64,000 bases of DNA from Rhodeus uyekii (lineage: Eukaryota > Chordata > Actinopteri > Cypriniformes > Acheilognathidae): NCBI GenBank assembly GCA_037043235.1, contig JAWRVZ010000079.1, positions 1,526,001-1,590,000 on the forward strand, in the 5' to 3' direction. This document shows positions 47,001 through 59,147 of this stretch, in pieces; within the stretch, counting starts at the first letter, position 1, and each line of letters opens with the position of its first letter. The position numbers were made by a program, and so were the translations under genes. Below the pieces are notes generated by a model. It saw nothing but the letters and a program-made list of their open reading frames with translations. It made no database searches and was not told the origin of the DNA.

Positions 47001-50000
47001 TGGGGGAGGAGGAAAGGGAAATTAGATGAGAGGAAGGAATGGATATAATTACAGGAAAGAAAACAAATTCAAAATGAAGGGAAAGAGGAGGACAAGGAAA
47101 AGAAAAGAGAAAAATTAAAGAAAAAAGTGGGATGGGGAAAATAGAAAAAAGGAAATGAAAAGGGGAGATGAATAAAAAGGAAGAAAAAGGGAAAGAAATG
47201 AAAGGGAAGGGAAAGGGAATGAGGAATGAGGAAAAGATAAAGGAAGAGAAGAGAAGGGGAATATGAAAAAAACAAAAGAAAAGGAAGAAAAAGACAGACT
47301 TGTCAGCTGTAGAAAAGCTTAGTGTGGTTTTATCAGAGGAAAGTTCTGCAGAGGTTTTCCTCTCTTATCAGTCCATAACACTTATTGCCATTTAAGTGCA
47401 GCTAATGCCAGGGTGCTGCACTGCTGCTGACGACAGTTTCCATGGATACAGATGGAGAGTGACGGAGAGCATAATCACAGGGTGAAAGTACACAGGCCCA
47501 TTCAGGAGAAGTTAGACTCCGTCACACTTCAAGCCACCCACATAGCATGACCCCATCAAATCACTCTTAAAGGGCCAGTCACACAGCCGATCACGCATGT
47601 AATTCTGTGCGTTTACGAAAATCTGTGCTTAATTCGTGCGTGATTCATGCGTTTTCGCTGTGTGTCTGGCCCTTAAACAATCATGAAGACACTCCAAACA
47701 TATGGCTATAACAGCTCTGATTCGCCTCCATAATCCTATTACAAACAATATGTACTTTTAAAAAATTTATTTTTTATTTTTATTAAAATAAACCCACGTA
47801 TGTCATGTTAATGTCTCACAAGCGTCACTGCACTCACCACGGAGACAGGGAAACAGACAGTAACCATGACGACATGGTGCAAGACCATAAGGAACTCCCG
47901 GCGCAGATAGCCGACGATGGCTGATCTCATCCGTTTGGCCTCACTCTCCTCCTCGTGATCTTTGACCTGAAGTTTGTACCAGTAGCACAAGAACATGGCA
48001 TAGATGTCATAGATGAAGTAGGGGACCGCAAAGAGGATATAGCTGCTGGTAAGCCAATGCCTGGACAGAGAGAGCAGAGAGAGCGATATGGGATGAAAGA
48101 CTGGGAGTCAGAAACCCCCAGATGTGCTTTAGGGTAACTTTAGGATAACTCAGCGTTATATATACTCACACGTCATATCACTTTTCATTGATTTTTCTTT
48201 TATCCCCAGTCGTCCTTCATATTTCGTAAGGAAGATTTAAAAAGATTTTTATAAATATTATGCTCAGAAAGGCAACATAATATTTCAAACCTGTGCAGAT
48301 TTAATTAACTTTCCATGACCTATTTCCTGGTATTTCTAGAACATGTTCAAGGTGCCCAGCACTGCACCTGGAGTTACTGGCAGGTGTGGTTTGCTTGAAA
48401 GGGCTTGAAAATACAACACTGGATGTAAAAAAACATCTCTTCTAAGATGTAAATAAATGTCTTCTTTGGAGTTGCATGGAATTCAGGTTTAGAACATCAA
48501 CATGAGTTTAAGTAAAATACTACATTTTCATTTTGGGGTGAAGCATTCCCTTCAAATTTGACTAGCAAATCAAGCACCAGTCAGATTGGAGAGGCAGTAA
48601 AACTATTTGTATGGAAAGAGGCAGACCTGATCTGTTGAAAAGAAAAGGTGGAGCCACTCTTCTTTCTAGTAATCTTCTCTCTCAGATTTTTCAAAAAATA
48701 TTCATAAAAAAATAAAAGTCATGACAGCCATATCGGCAGTCGTATTGCAGAAAGCAGCGTTGTTTAATCGTGACGCGAGAGAAACTGTTTCCCAGGATGC
48801 CAGACAAAGAGAGAGACTCTCTCAGAGCCTTTGTACACACCCACGGGCACTCAGACAAGACACGTGATTGGTTCCCAGCACGAGATCGAGAGCACGAGTG
48901 GATGTATCCTGTGAGCTGATTGGCTCCTACTTCGCGGATTTTCACCTATCGCGGGGGGTTCCAGTTCACATTAACCGCGATAAACGAGGGATCACTGTAT
49001 TGTCTTAGAGTTGGCACTTGACTAACCGGGGCCCAGTTCAGGAAGCAGACAGGTTTGCAGCAAAAAGTTAACTTCGAAAACGAGACTCTAAACGGACCGG
49101 GTCCTTGGCCGTAAAGATGGATTAAGGGAAATCCAAAGATATGGGCATGTGTGCTACCCACACACACATAATAGCTGCCGCTGTCACTGTCAGCACCACC
49201 TCTGCAGGATCCTCTGGGACGAGAGCGGGCACTGGGATGACCTCTGGGAGGCATTCTGGAGCGGACTCTTGAGATAATTCTGGAGTGGACTCTAGTGGCA
49301 AAGTGTGTATGGCCCACAAACATGCGAATGTCCCAGCCAAAAGGGTTATTGCTATGCTGTCAGCGTTGGGCTCTGAGATATCCCGCACTGCAGAGCATCC
49401 GGGGGACTCGACTGGGGAGCTTGCCTCACTGGAGCATACTGGGTCAAAGGTCTGGGGTGAGCTGGAGCACCCGACTGTTTTACGGATGGGACGGGATGAC
49501 GGCAGGAAATGCAGGCAGAGGAAATGTCCTCTACCTGCCGAGGACATAATTAATGAAATCAGCTAGGGGCACGCAACAATCGCCAGGAGACCGAATTTCA
49601 AAAATCTCATCACACATTCCCACCCAGAAGCATAAATTGAGCATTGTGTCATTCCAGCTCACCAGATGTGCCAGCTCCAGTAATTCCTCAAAGTATTGTT
49701 CCAGCAGCCGTCCACACTGGCAGAGGGAGAGAAGGAGATGATCCTTCACCCGCTTTCTCCGCTCTGCCAGAACCATCTTAGAGTCTTGCTTTCGGTCCGT
49801 TCTTCTGTCACGGAACAGTGTGGGTGTAAACAGCAACAAAGAAGAAGGAACTAAAGCAAATAGTCTTTTAAAGAAAAAACCCAGGGGATGAAGAAGATAC
49901 AAGCAAACCAAAACTACACACAAGCTACACTAACGTCACACGGGATTAGCAAAGTGATTAATGACGCCACAAGTGACTACGATGACACTTGACAGTTCTC

Positions 50001-53000
50001 TGAAACTTCAGTCCTGCATTTAAGAAGTTATTCAGAGGTCTTAAAAACTCTTGCAGACCAAACAACCTTTGGCGTTAAGTCAAGGTTTACCTCGTGACAC
50101 TCAAGATGTATCATTTCTGAACCAATCTCTCTTGTTAAACTACCAGACATGATAAAGGTTCCTTTTTTTTAGAACCATCTCTCACAAGTGCTCTTTGTTT
50201 TAACGCTGTGGAGGAGTTAGTTTGTTAGCTCAGACTGGATGGTGCCCAATTGACAGGTCTTATTTATGGTCCTGGATTGTTGTTTGGACTCACTATGGAA
50301 GTCTGCTTCTTGGTCAGTTTAAAGGAGTCAATAAGGGCTGATTTGCTCTCGATAAGTCTCATGTATTTGCAAAACCAACTCCCTTTGACAAATATGGTAG
50401 AACTAATCACTTCTACCACTAAAGATTGCTTTATAAATAATCTTTCTGATCAGTTTCAACTCCTCAGCATACCAGATAGCCTTGAAGAACTTGAGGTTTC
50501 AACAGAAACTTTTGACTCTCTTTTCCTCTTTTTCTCATTTGATGCACTTTAGACACGGTTGATCCTTTGTGCTTAAAGAAGATTAAGGATAATAGTCTGA
50601 CGCCGTGGTGTAACAGAAAACTTGCACCCTCACGAGAGAAGCCCAAAGAAATGGAGTGCAGCTGGAAGAAAGCAAAAGTAGAGGTTTTTCGCTTGTCATG
50701 GAAGAACAGGATTTATTTGATACAGTGGCTAAATTAACAAGAACAGCTTCAGATATTTCCAAAGACCAAACAGGACAGCAGTTATGACTTCATGAATTTC
50801 TTTACTTGCAAGATTGATGAGAGAGAAAAATATAACCATAAAATAAAACCATCAATTGCAGCATCGCATCACAGACACTGTTCCTGAATAACATTCGTTA
50901 TTTGCTATAGGAGAGGAAGAATTGTAAAATTATGTTAGACCCACTACAGAAAAAGCTACTGAAAGAGATGCTTCCAGAAGTCCTAGATCCTTTTCTTTCA
51001 TGTTGTCTTTAAGATATGAACCAAAAACCTTTATTGCTGTCCGTTTAAAAAAAAAAAAAAACCTCACAACTATATTCCTTTTTAGAATTAAATGGTATCT
51101 GCGAGGATTTCCCGTCAGGATTTAGACCATATCATAGTAGTGAGATGAACCATCTGAACACAGTTGTATCTCGCTATTAATGTTACTGGATCTTAGTGGT
51201 GTATCTGATCGACACACAACATTTTTTTGAGTGGACTCAAAAATTGCATTGGCATGTGTCAAATCATACTTATCTGACCGGTATCAATTTGTAGCAGTAA
51301 ATGAAGAAGCCAAGTACTAGGACTGTTGCTTTTCACCCTATACATGCTACATTTGGGAGATATCATTCGGAAGTATTGAGTTAGTTTTCACTGATGATAC
51401 TCAGCTCTATATTTTTATTTCTTCACATACTGATGAAACATACCAATTAACAAAATTAATGGAATGCATCGTTGAATTTAAAAATTTGAAGACTTAATAA
51501 ACAAACTCCAGCTGGTCCAAAATGCAGCAGCTCGAGATCTTTATAACCAGGAAGTATCACCATATTAACCCGGGTTCTATCAACACTCACTGGCTACCTA
51601 TTACACATTTAATACATTTTAAAATATTGTTAACTACTTGCAGCACACTAATTGGTTTAACTCAGTACTTGAGCAAACTCAACGCATTGTAGTCCCATCT
51701 ATTGCAATCTCAAAATTCTGGCCAACTGATAATACTTAGAATTTCAACACCAACTGCTGACAGTAGATCCTTTTCCTATTTAGCACCCAAACTCTGAGAC
51801 AGTCTACCTAGTTTTGTACAGGAAACAGACACACTTTAAATTTGTTTAAATAAATGTAAGAAGGCATCTATGCTAGTATTAGTCTCTAATTTTAGATTGT
51901 TTATCCCGAGGTTACTGTAGTCAGCCTTATCCAGATCAGACTATGGACCATGAATGTCAGCTAGACAATCCCCAGTGAATGCCTCGTCGACATGACAGTC
52001 ATCAGCACAGATCCTCCACAAAGCCCACAACAGCTAGACGATTCCTCTGCACAGACCCATGACCAGCTTTGTTTCCATACTGGCCTGATGAATCTGATCT
52101 TCAAGTAAAAAGGAACTGGATAAAATATTTGAATGCTACCGATCCCAGCCCTCCGACCGATCCTGGTTTCTCCTTTCTGCAACCTGATGGAGTTTGGGTT
52201 CCTTGCCACTGTCGCCTTTGACTTGATTAGTTGGGGACGCTTAATATTCAACAATATTATTAATTCGACTGCACTGACACTATTGAATGAGAACTGAACT
52301 GAGCTGAATGAGGATGTCACCGTTTTCATACACAAGTACTTTATAGATGAAAATAACTAATTTAATAATTGATGATCTTTACAATGGAACTGAATCAACA
52401 TTGAACTGACTTCAGCTGAACAATGACATTTTTTCTTTTAGAGCCGCTTAACAGGTAAAATTAACTGTTTGCATCACTGAATACTTTTTCTGTTATCACA
52501 CTAAAGCTGCAATCTGTATTACATAGTTTTATATAAATAAAGGTGACTTGACTAAAAATTTAGCTTCGCCACCACTGGAATAAATTATATTTTAAAATAT
52601 ATTAAAATAGTATTTAGCAATTTAACAATATTACCATTTATTACTGTATTTTTGATCAAATAAATGCAGCTTTGGAGACTTCTCTCTAAAACAAAAAACA
52701 ACAGTACCGACTCCAAACAGTATAAATTAAATAACAGAGTGTGTAAATTAGGTTGTGACATGTGCACACAACTTGCTACATGTGCAACCAAATCTAACAA
52801 GATAAAAAATATTTATATAAAGTTATCCAAATTATAATTAATCTGAACTTTTGACTGACAGGAATGTGTAAGACACTGCATACAGTGATCGGATGTGCAA
52901 CAGAGCGTCCATTAAAGTCCCTGTGAAGCGGACTTCACTTCAGTGTGACGCATTTCGAAGTAAAACAGAATATTGAATAGAGGGCAGGGTTTTATTTCAG

Positions 53001-56000
53001 CCCACCTCCTCTACATCCCTTGCTCGTGGCAGACTGGCAAGTGAGCGATTAAGGATATTCAAACTCAAACCGTCAAACTGACGTCATCAGAGATCAAGTT
53101 TTCATATTTTGATTAAACATTACTACCACAATTCATTTCTTTCTGTATATTAAATGTAAATTAATATGACTTTAAAGATTGTCTACAAAGCTTGTCTACT
53201 CTTTTGCTCCACACTCAAAAGTATGCACCTTTTCTCCACAAAAAGAGTACATACTTTTAGTGTGTAATAGAATTAGGCACAGCATTAGTCTAATTCCCAG
53301 GCTTCCTTTTCCCTTGACGTTGCATTTACAACTCATAATCTAAGTAATTGAGTTTACCTAGCTTAAATAATTTATGAAACATGATTGCTCTGACCTATTT
53401 GAGTTCCCATTCTTAATTCACTTGTGGGCGTTCGTGTCAAAGCACAAAATTAGACAAACAGTTCAAAACAAGATAAATTCAATTACGTGAGACAAATCAA
53501 ATTAGAGCCAACCCTATTCCACAAATCATCAGCGTGAACACATCGAATGGATTTCACAGAGTGTTAAGAATAAGCTTCAAATTACAAACTGAACCCGCTG
53601 ACTAAAGCCGTCAGAGTCACCATCAAGTTTTTCCAGACTGTTTTGCCAGTCTTCTCTCTCTCGCTCCTTTTCCCATGGCATGGTCTGCCACAGTGGATTT
53701 ACAGAAAGAAACTAATTAGGCTAAGAGCCTAATTAGATTACGCTGACATAAGGTGTGCATTGGAGGAAAAGAACATTCTTAGAAACACTCAGAGTGAAGG
53801 GAATACTTTCGCACTCCTGCACATCTGGGAATAATTCGATAGAAATGAGCGAATTCTCAGCTGTATACACAAATGCCACACAAATGAAACAAGATGAGAG
53901 AAACACTCGAGATGGGAAAACAAACACCACAGTAAAGCAGTGTGGTGTGTAGTACAGCAGTGAATCCTCCTGCCTAGCGGAAATTATCAACAACAACAAA
54001 AAATAAATATTTTATACATCAAGCCATAATGCACATCTGATACTCACTGGTCCTCGATGATGTCTTTGCAAGAACAAGCAATGATGTACCCGGCAGAGGA
54101 CGCCATAATGGCTTGAATGGAGGACACCAGCCTGAGAAAGAGTGAGAGAAAAATCACTGGCATGAAAGAAAGCCAAAGAAAAGAACAAAACTGCAAACAC
54201 CCTTAGATAAGAATATTTGAAACAATTAAAAGGAAGGGTAATTTAATGAGAATATTACACAGTAACTTTACAAAGTGCACTGCAACCAAACATTACCTTA
54301 CATGCAACGTCTTTACTCAACAGATCTTAATCAGACACATTTCTTGCAAAAAGGCCTTCAAACCAGGATAATAATCTCTGCCATAAACTTAGTCACATTT
54401 AGTGATGGACAAACAAAACCTACCAGTTCAGTATAAAATGATCTACCCCCTCAGTTTCAGGCAACCATCTTCTGTTTTCAAATATTTTTTATGACTTATC
54501 TCAACAATTGCACTCACCAGCCACTTTATTACACCTTGCAAGTACTGGGATGGACTTCCTTTTACCTTCATAAGTGAATTAATTCTTTGTGCCACTAATT
54601 CTTCATGAAAGAAAGACACAAATTGGGGTTTCTTTTTCGTTTAAAGAAATGTTTTCCTTTTGAAGCAAAAAAGAGAATTATTCAAAGTTGCTTTCTTTCT
54701 GTGCTGGACTATAGCGATGTGATTTATATGCATGCTAATGTATCTTCACTAAAATAATTAGATTGCATATACCAGGGGTGCTCACACTTTTTCAGCATGG
54801 GAGCTACTTTTGAAATGACCAAGTCAAAATTATCTACCCATTATATTTATTGAGAAATATATTAAGGATTCTTACAACTTATGTTGATGTATAATCACAT
54901 ATGTTACACAACACAACATAATTATGTACATTTTTTGCACATCCCATCAACTGGGATTTTAGCTCCTTCACCTTTGTCTTTCTCAGCTCACTTTTGGGTG
55001 GGAATTCAGTGTCGTATTTTCCACGAAGAGTCCGAAAATGCCGCTCCACATTTCCCTTCTTTGGTATTGCGACGGTAGACTGGCAGACGAGACAAACGCA
55101 CTTTGAAAATGTCATCGTGAAAAAAAAGTCCTCCTCCCATTCCGTATGAAAGTGATACGTTTTTTTCTTCTTACTTGGTCCAGCTCCCCCACTCATTTTT
55201 AATACCCTATCTTACGTTTAAGAGGAAAAAAAACGAGCAAAAATTAGGATGTAACTAACGACTAGCTTGTTAGCTTTGCAGCGCTCAGGGGCGTTGTTTG
55301 TTTGAGCATGCACAAGTGACCTAATTGTACGGTCATCTGACTGGTTGTCCTGTGTATCTGCAGCGCGCTTGCAGACCGGTCGGCGAATTCGCTCCGCGGC
55401 CCGGTGCCATTTCGTCCGCGGACCGGGGGTTGGGGACCACTGCCATAATGCACCGAAATAACAAGTGCACATCTGACGTACACTCAACAGCTTGAGAATG
55501 CCCATAACGCACTGTGAGGGTCGCGATGAATGAATTCCCACGTCTGGCCAGAAAATGGCACCCGCTGCTGAATTATTCATCCCCCTCTTACACCTATATA
55601 AGCGGGACATTCTCACTCTCTCTGCTTTCCAATGGCGAACTGACACACACCTAATTAGGCACCTCCTCTCATTCACTTCCTTTGAAAGAATGCTTGTATT
55701 GAACATAATTTTAGTAACTTGCACAGGTTCTGTGCTCACACAAAAAAACATGTGCACCACTGATCTTTATAAGTGGCCCTCTTTTAAGGCCACTGTAACA
55801 CAGTTCGTTGTTCGGGGAAGAAGAAGGCAGGAACCAGGGAACATTCAACAAACGTGCGAGATGTAGTAAAAAAAGACAAGTAAATAAAAACAGGTAGTTT
55901 GAGCCTGACAGGACTTCTCAAAATATCTCACTTTCTCTTTCACTTATTTACCTGGACGAGACAATGACCGCATCCTTCTCGCTCCATTTGAGCCCAGGAC

Positions 56001-56076
56001 CATGTTTCAGGATTCGCTTCGATAGCAGGAAAAGGCCGGGGAAGAATATGGAGCCAGCTGCAAGGATGCTCAGCAT
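44036..56076 (-). CDS. tlcd3b: TLCD3B (FAM57B), TLC-domain ceramide-synthesis protein
   Basis: Coding exons on the minus strand, first to last: 55952-56076, 54048-54131, 47838-48060, 46755-46850, 46282-46391, 44036-44276. They sum to 879 bases (292 aa plus stop); mammalian proteins are about 275. All borders are GT-AG. The N-terminus is MLSILAAGSIFFPGLFLLSK. Then come RLVSSIQAIMASSAGYI, the TLC core YFIYDIYAMFLCYWY and EFLMVLHHVVMV with the double histidine (131-132) typical of TRAM-LAG1-CLN8 proteins. FWRQGKGDYF, YKQQHTLLHKVNGAL and FPYLYYAYGR follow. Exon 6 gives a final membrane segment (QVYWFSLICRGAFRLF) and a Ser/Thr-rich tail. QYKQQHTLLHKVNGAL and related spans favour TLCD3B over TLCD3A. 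The family acts in the ER membrane, with reported ceramide synthase activity and a role in photoreceptors. Introns carry a purine tract, Tigger-like, LINE and hAT elements. Confidence 0.96.
44900..45517. mobile_element. Tc1/mariner (Tigger-like) MITE with TA duplication
   Basis: A 618-bp element in tlcd3b intron 5. The ends are CAGTAGAACCCCGACTTACG and, reversed, CAGTAGAACCCCGACCTACG, nearly perfect inverted repeats. TA stands on both sides (44898-44899, 45518-45519). Subterminal inverted copies of CGTATGTCGAACTTTTCGTA occur at both ends. No coding capacity. Confidence 0.9.
46858..47310 (+). repeat. Long purine-rich tract
   Basis: About 450 bases made almost only of G and A in GGAAA/GAAAA mixtures, in tlcd3b intron 3. 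In the transcript this is a pyrimidine tract lying just upstream of exon 4, so it may extend its acceptor. Mirror-like segments could form triplex DNA. Confidence 0.85.
48735..48997. mobile_element. Tigger-like transposon fragment
   Basis: The right end, reverse-complemented, reads CAGTGATCCCTCGTTTATCG with TA following (48998-48999), a typical pogo/Tigger terminus. The left terminus is not found; the left boundary is approximate. In tlcd3b intron 2. Confidence 0.6.
49122..49923 (-). pseudogene. Retroelement gag-like remnant
   Basis: Two overlapping minus-strand frames (49531-49923 and 49122-49547) continue each other. The first has LLELAHLVSWNDTMLNLCFW and a C-terminal PLADFINYVLG, resembling a gag-like ORF widespread in fish retroelements. 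The second is a proline- and acid-rich tail. One frameshift separates them near 49540. No LTRs were found next to it. Family placement is tentative. Confidence 0.4.
50240..52555 (+). mobile_element. Decayed L2/CR1-like LINE
   Basis: Plus-strand fragments appear in order. An endonuclease-to-reverse-transcriptase linker comes first (TKDCFINNLSDQFQLLSIPD at about 50424-50483). Reverse-transcriptase bits follow, including FTDDTQLYIF (around 51390-51420), the variant of the catalytic Y/F-x-DD motif. A C-terminal block like LVQNAAAR...HWLPI follows at about 51510-51605. Then comes a 3' region containing CCTGGTTTCTCCTTTCTGCA and CACTGTCGCCTTTGACTTG, ending near AAAGGTGACTTGACT. Many stops and shifts make it inactive. 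In tlcd3b intron 2. Confidence 0.7.
52565..52690. repeat. Dispersed repeat, family 1 fragment
   Basis: Contains ACTGTATTTTTGATCAAATA followed by AATGCAGCTTTGG, a motif common in the same non-coding family as the copies near 7800 and 21600. In tlcd3b intron 2. Confidence 0.4.
54773..55442 (-). mobile_element. Internally deleted hAT transposon
   Basis: The right end, reverse-complemented, starts CAGTGGTCCCCAACCCCCGG; the left end starts CAGGGGTGCTCACACTTTTT. Next to the right end is an untranslated leader and then the N-terminal part of a hAT transposase. The left part is non-coding 3' sequence. The termini differ and no 8-bp duplication is seen (GCATATAC versus CCATAATG), so it may be a fusion of two elements rather than a single deleted one. 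In tlcd3b intron 1. Confidence 0.55.
54879..55196 (-). pseudogene. hAT transposase N-terminal fragment
   Basis: The frame begins MSGGAGPSKKKKTYHFHTEW and shows a BED-type zinc-finger-like segment with CLVCQS, about 15 intervening residues and HFRT. It then has KYDTEFPPKSELRKTKVKEL. It resembles the N-terminus of GTF2IRD2-like hAT transposases. It breaks off near residue 86, and the RNase-H-like catalytic domain is absent. Confidence 0.65.
55794..55850 (+). repeat. LTR fragment of the 61097 family
   Basis: Begins TGTAACACAGTTCGTTGTTC and shares GGCAGGAACC with the start of the LTR at 61097. The match starts at the same TGT, which supports it as the true LTR terminus. Right boundary uncertain. 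In tlcd3b intron 1, near its exon 1. Confidence 0.55.
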
Positions 56077-56111
56077 AATCTCAGGAAATGTTGCTCAACC
56101 TCACTATCTGT
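56077..56111 (-). promoter_or_regulatory. 5' untranslated part of tlcd3b coding exon 1
   Basis: A good acceptor (CCCCTTTAG|ACAG) lies at 56113-56112, 35 bases upstream of the ATG. This suggests that the leader is spliced from an upstream non-coding exon. The best candidate donor is near 60578. Confidence 0.4.
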
Positions 56112-56674
56112 CTAAAGGGGATAAATATCAGACAATTTACGGCTTTGTTTTAATGAGCATCAAAAAATATCCACATATTTATATAATAGAATTTACTGTA
56201 AAAGAACAACATTGCCATTCATGATTATGTTTTGTAATGTCATTTTAGTGACAGAGGCCAAATCAAGAAGTGCATTTTTCTTCATCCTTTATAACATTAG
56301 CATTTGTGTTCAAACTCAGCATTAGAGCTTAATTCTCAACAAAATCTTGACTAAGATAAAAGGAGAGAGAGAAGGGTAATGCAAACACAGAAGGACGAAA
56401 CAAATGGGGACAGTAAACAAGGAAAATTAGACCACAAAAACCATTGTAAATGCAGCATACATAATACGTACTGTGCCAATTACATAAAAACATTAACTTT
56501 ACTACTAAACTCAATAGTCAAGTCCAAATGACAAACTACAAGGTACACATAGCAATGGCATTACAAGGAGAGATTCCCCAGATATCTCCAGGAGAATTCC
56601 AGTGCAACTGAATCCCTTCACTGGTCTCATTACTGCATTGTAAGGAGTCCTTAAATTATTCCGGACGACTGCCA

Positions 56675-56697
56675 ATATATATATATATATATATATT
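56675..56697 (+). repeat. (AT)n microsatellite
   Basis: A short AT dinucleotide run of about 22 bases. Confidence 0.9.
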
Positions 56698-57777
56698 GAA
56701 GCAGAAGATGCTGGGATGGTGGGGGTGTCTGTACTAAAATAAGCACGGAAAGGATTAGCAAGCAAGAGATTTAGAAAGATTACTGCAGGGAGAGGGAGGG
56801 AAGCAAGACGAGGGGAGACCAAGAAGAAAGAAAGACAGGGTAGGTGGGAGGGTGAAGGCTGTAATTCTTGTGGGAGGAGGTGAAAGGGAGGGTATCATTC
56901 CTGTTATTGCTACATTGGCACTGTGGGTGCATGTCTGCAGCAAGCCAATCACAAAAGATTTGTAAAAAGATTTTACATAAATCAAAATCTATAGCAGCCA
57001 AATGAAGTCTGTTAAACGCATGACAGCATGTGCGTTAGTTGTTTATTCTGAAGCTTGTATTAAGGAATCTGTTCATGCAACGTGCAAATGCTTCAGGAGA
57101 TTGAACAGCATGCGCAAATCCTATTATGAAAACACATAACAGCATAACACAACTCTTTTCCATTTCAAACAAACCCGAAATCTCCCGCAAACTATGTTAT
57201 AAAGCTCTCCGCCATTCCCTACATCCCTCAGGTCACGCTCTAATTTTCTCCATTCATGGAAACAACAGCGCGAGCGGCTCGCATATTCACAACGCTACCT
57301 TCAGAGCTAGCAGGCTAGCGGCATCCATCCTATTGTGTCATCGCCAGCAGCACACGAGGCAGAGAGTCTCGTCGAGACCTCTAGCTAACAGGTTGTAGGA
57401 GACAGGCCCACTGGCTGTGTGCGTGCTTACGGCAGCCAGTTATAAATGCTTTCCTCCCCACATGATTGATGGGGGGGGAAAGCTATTGCTAAAACAGGGA
57501 TGTGCCCCCAGAGCCCCAAATACGATATGATTATTGTACAGCAGTGGTCAATACGTACCATACAACTCTTTTGCTGTAACCCATTCTGACCCAGAGATTA
57601 CAAAAATACCAGCATAAGTCTTATTTATACACTAAATGAGCCATACATTATAACCAATTACAAGATTGTTTACAATAAAAATAAAAAATCTGACATACAT
57701 GAATGCTCTAGAAATATTTTAATAAATTAATTTTAATTAAGTCAAGACGTATACGCAAATATATATACAGTGGAGTT

Positions 57778-59050
57778 CACTTATCTCAAGTCACGGTTAA
57801 CTCGCCAATCCTATTATGTCAACGTTTTTGAAGTGGAACCGCAAAACTCCCTATTTGTCTAAGCATTTTCTTGTGGGTTATGTTGATTCTTTTACGTTGC
57901 CAAAATCTAATATCTCGAGCACAAAAGAGAGACAAATTCCCCACTTCACATGGTTATCTCGTGACTGAGAGTTCACTGCGCATGCGCGGAGTTCGCGTTG
58001 CACGTGGATCGCGGTCAGTGTTGCCAACTTGACGCCTTCATCGCTATATTTAGCGAGTTTTCAGACCACTCTAGCACAAATAAAAAAAAAATAAAAAGCG
58101 ACTAGCGACAAATATAACGACTTTATCTGGAGATAATGGAGACTCTCTTAAGTAAAAGCACATATCGTTCTTACTTTTCTCAAGGAGCAACGAGTGCTGC
58201 CGCATCCCAATCCCAAAGCACTCACAGGCCATTGTGCAGCAGCCCCTCCCAGATGCAGGCAGAGCAGGAGATGTTCACTCCTCCACGTGCAAAATGAATC
58301 GCATGTCCGGGAAACCACCGCTGGCTGATTACAATGGCAGTACGGGATGTAAAATGTTTTTTGTCTAATAAATAATTAAATCACTGCACAAATATAAATC
58401 GTTGCATTTGTTTGACTCACACAGCCTCAGTCACGTATCATGTCATGTCTTTATCATGTCTCAGTCAAAACTGTACACCCAAAAATCCAAGGCTGGTTAA
58501 AGCAGTTTATTGGTGATAATACGCACGCACACTTGTTGAGTGTTGAGAAAACACATTAGACAGACAGAACGTAAGAAAGTATGCAATCTAGAACAGCCAC
58601 AAAAATCCCTGTTTCTAGTTGTGACGCGCTCTGCTCAGCACCGCTGCGGATTGAAGAACGGATTGAAGGTTGTTAAAAGACGGGACAAAGCCGAATTTGT
58701 TGAGAAAGTACATTAGACAGGCAGAACGCAAGAAAGTATGCAATCTAGTACAGCGTGATGACCTCACAAATATGTTATGACTGTTTACGCTGTGAGCGAA
58801 ATTGTGTTTGCAATGTTGGAGAATATAATTAAAGGTTTGTATGGAGAATCAAAGGTGTTTTTTTATTGTATGTTGGTAAATCTGTGCTGTTAGTTAGTGC
58901 ACATATGCCTTTTGTTGTTAGCAAACATTTACAGTGTATGTACATTTTTATAGCATGCCGATCGCTTCAAATAAATCGCCATATTGGGTGTCGGTTATCT
59001 CGATGCTTTTTTGCAACCCCCGAGGCCGTCGACATAACCGAACTCCACTG
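57778..59050. mobile_element. Tigger-like non-autonomous DNA transposon
   Basis: About 1.27 kb. The left end is CAGTGGAGTTCACTTATCTC; the right end reversed is CAGTGGAGTTCGGTTATGTC. The first 11 bases are identical and TA precedes the left end. No transposase frame. It is related in inverted orientation to 3536-3972. Within it the segment AGGCAGAACGCAAGAAAGTA occurs twice in near-copies (about 58560-58590 and 58720-58750). Confidence 0.8.
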
Positions 59051-59065
59051 TGTGTGTGTGTGTGC

Positions 59066-59143
<78 letters not shown>
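59049..59143 (+). repeat. (TG)n(TA)n microsatellite
   Basis: A TG run followed by about 75 bases of TA, abutting the right end of the Tigger-like element. Frames through it are artefacts. Confidence 0.95.

Positions 59144-59147
<4 letters not shown>

Noticed and set aside
47069..47275. 68-codon minus-strand ORF rich in Phe, Leu, Ser and Pro
   Set aside because: Translation of the purine tract; composition alone explains it.
55590..55610. TATA-like CTATATAAG on the plus strand
   Set aside because: No gene follows on the plus strand, and it lies among transposon fragments; probably part of an element.
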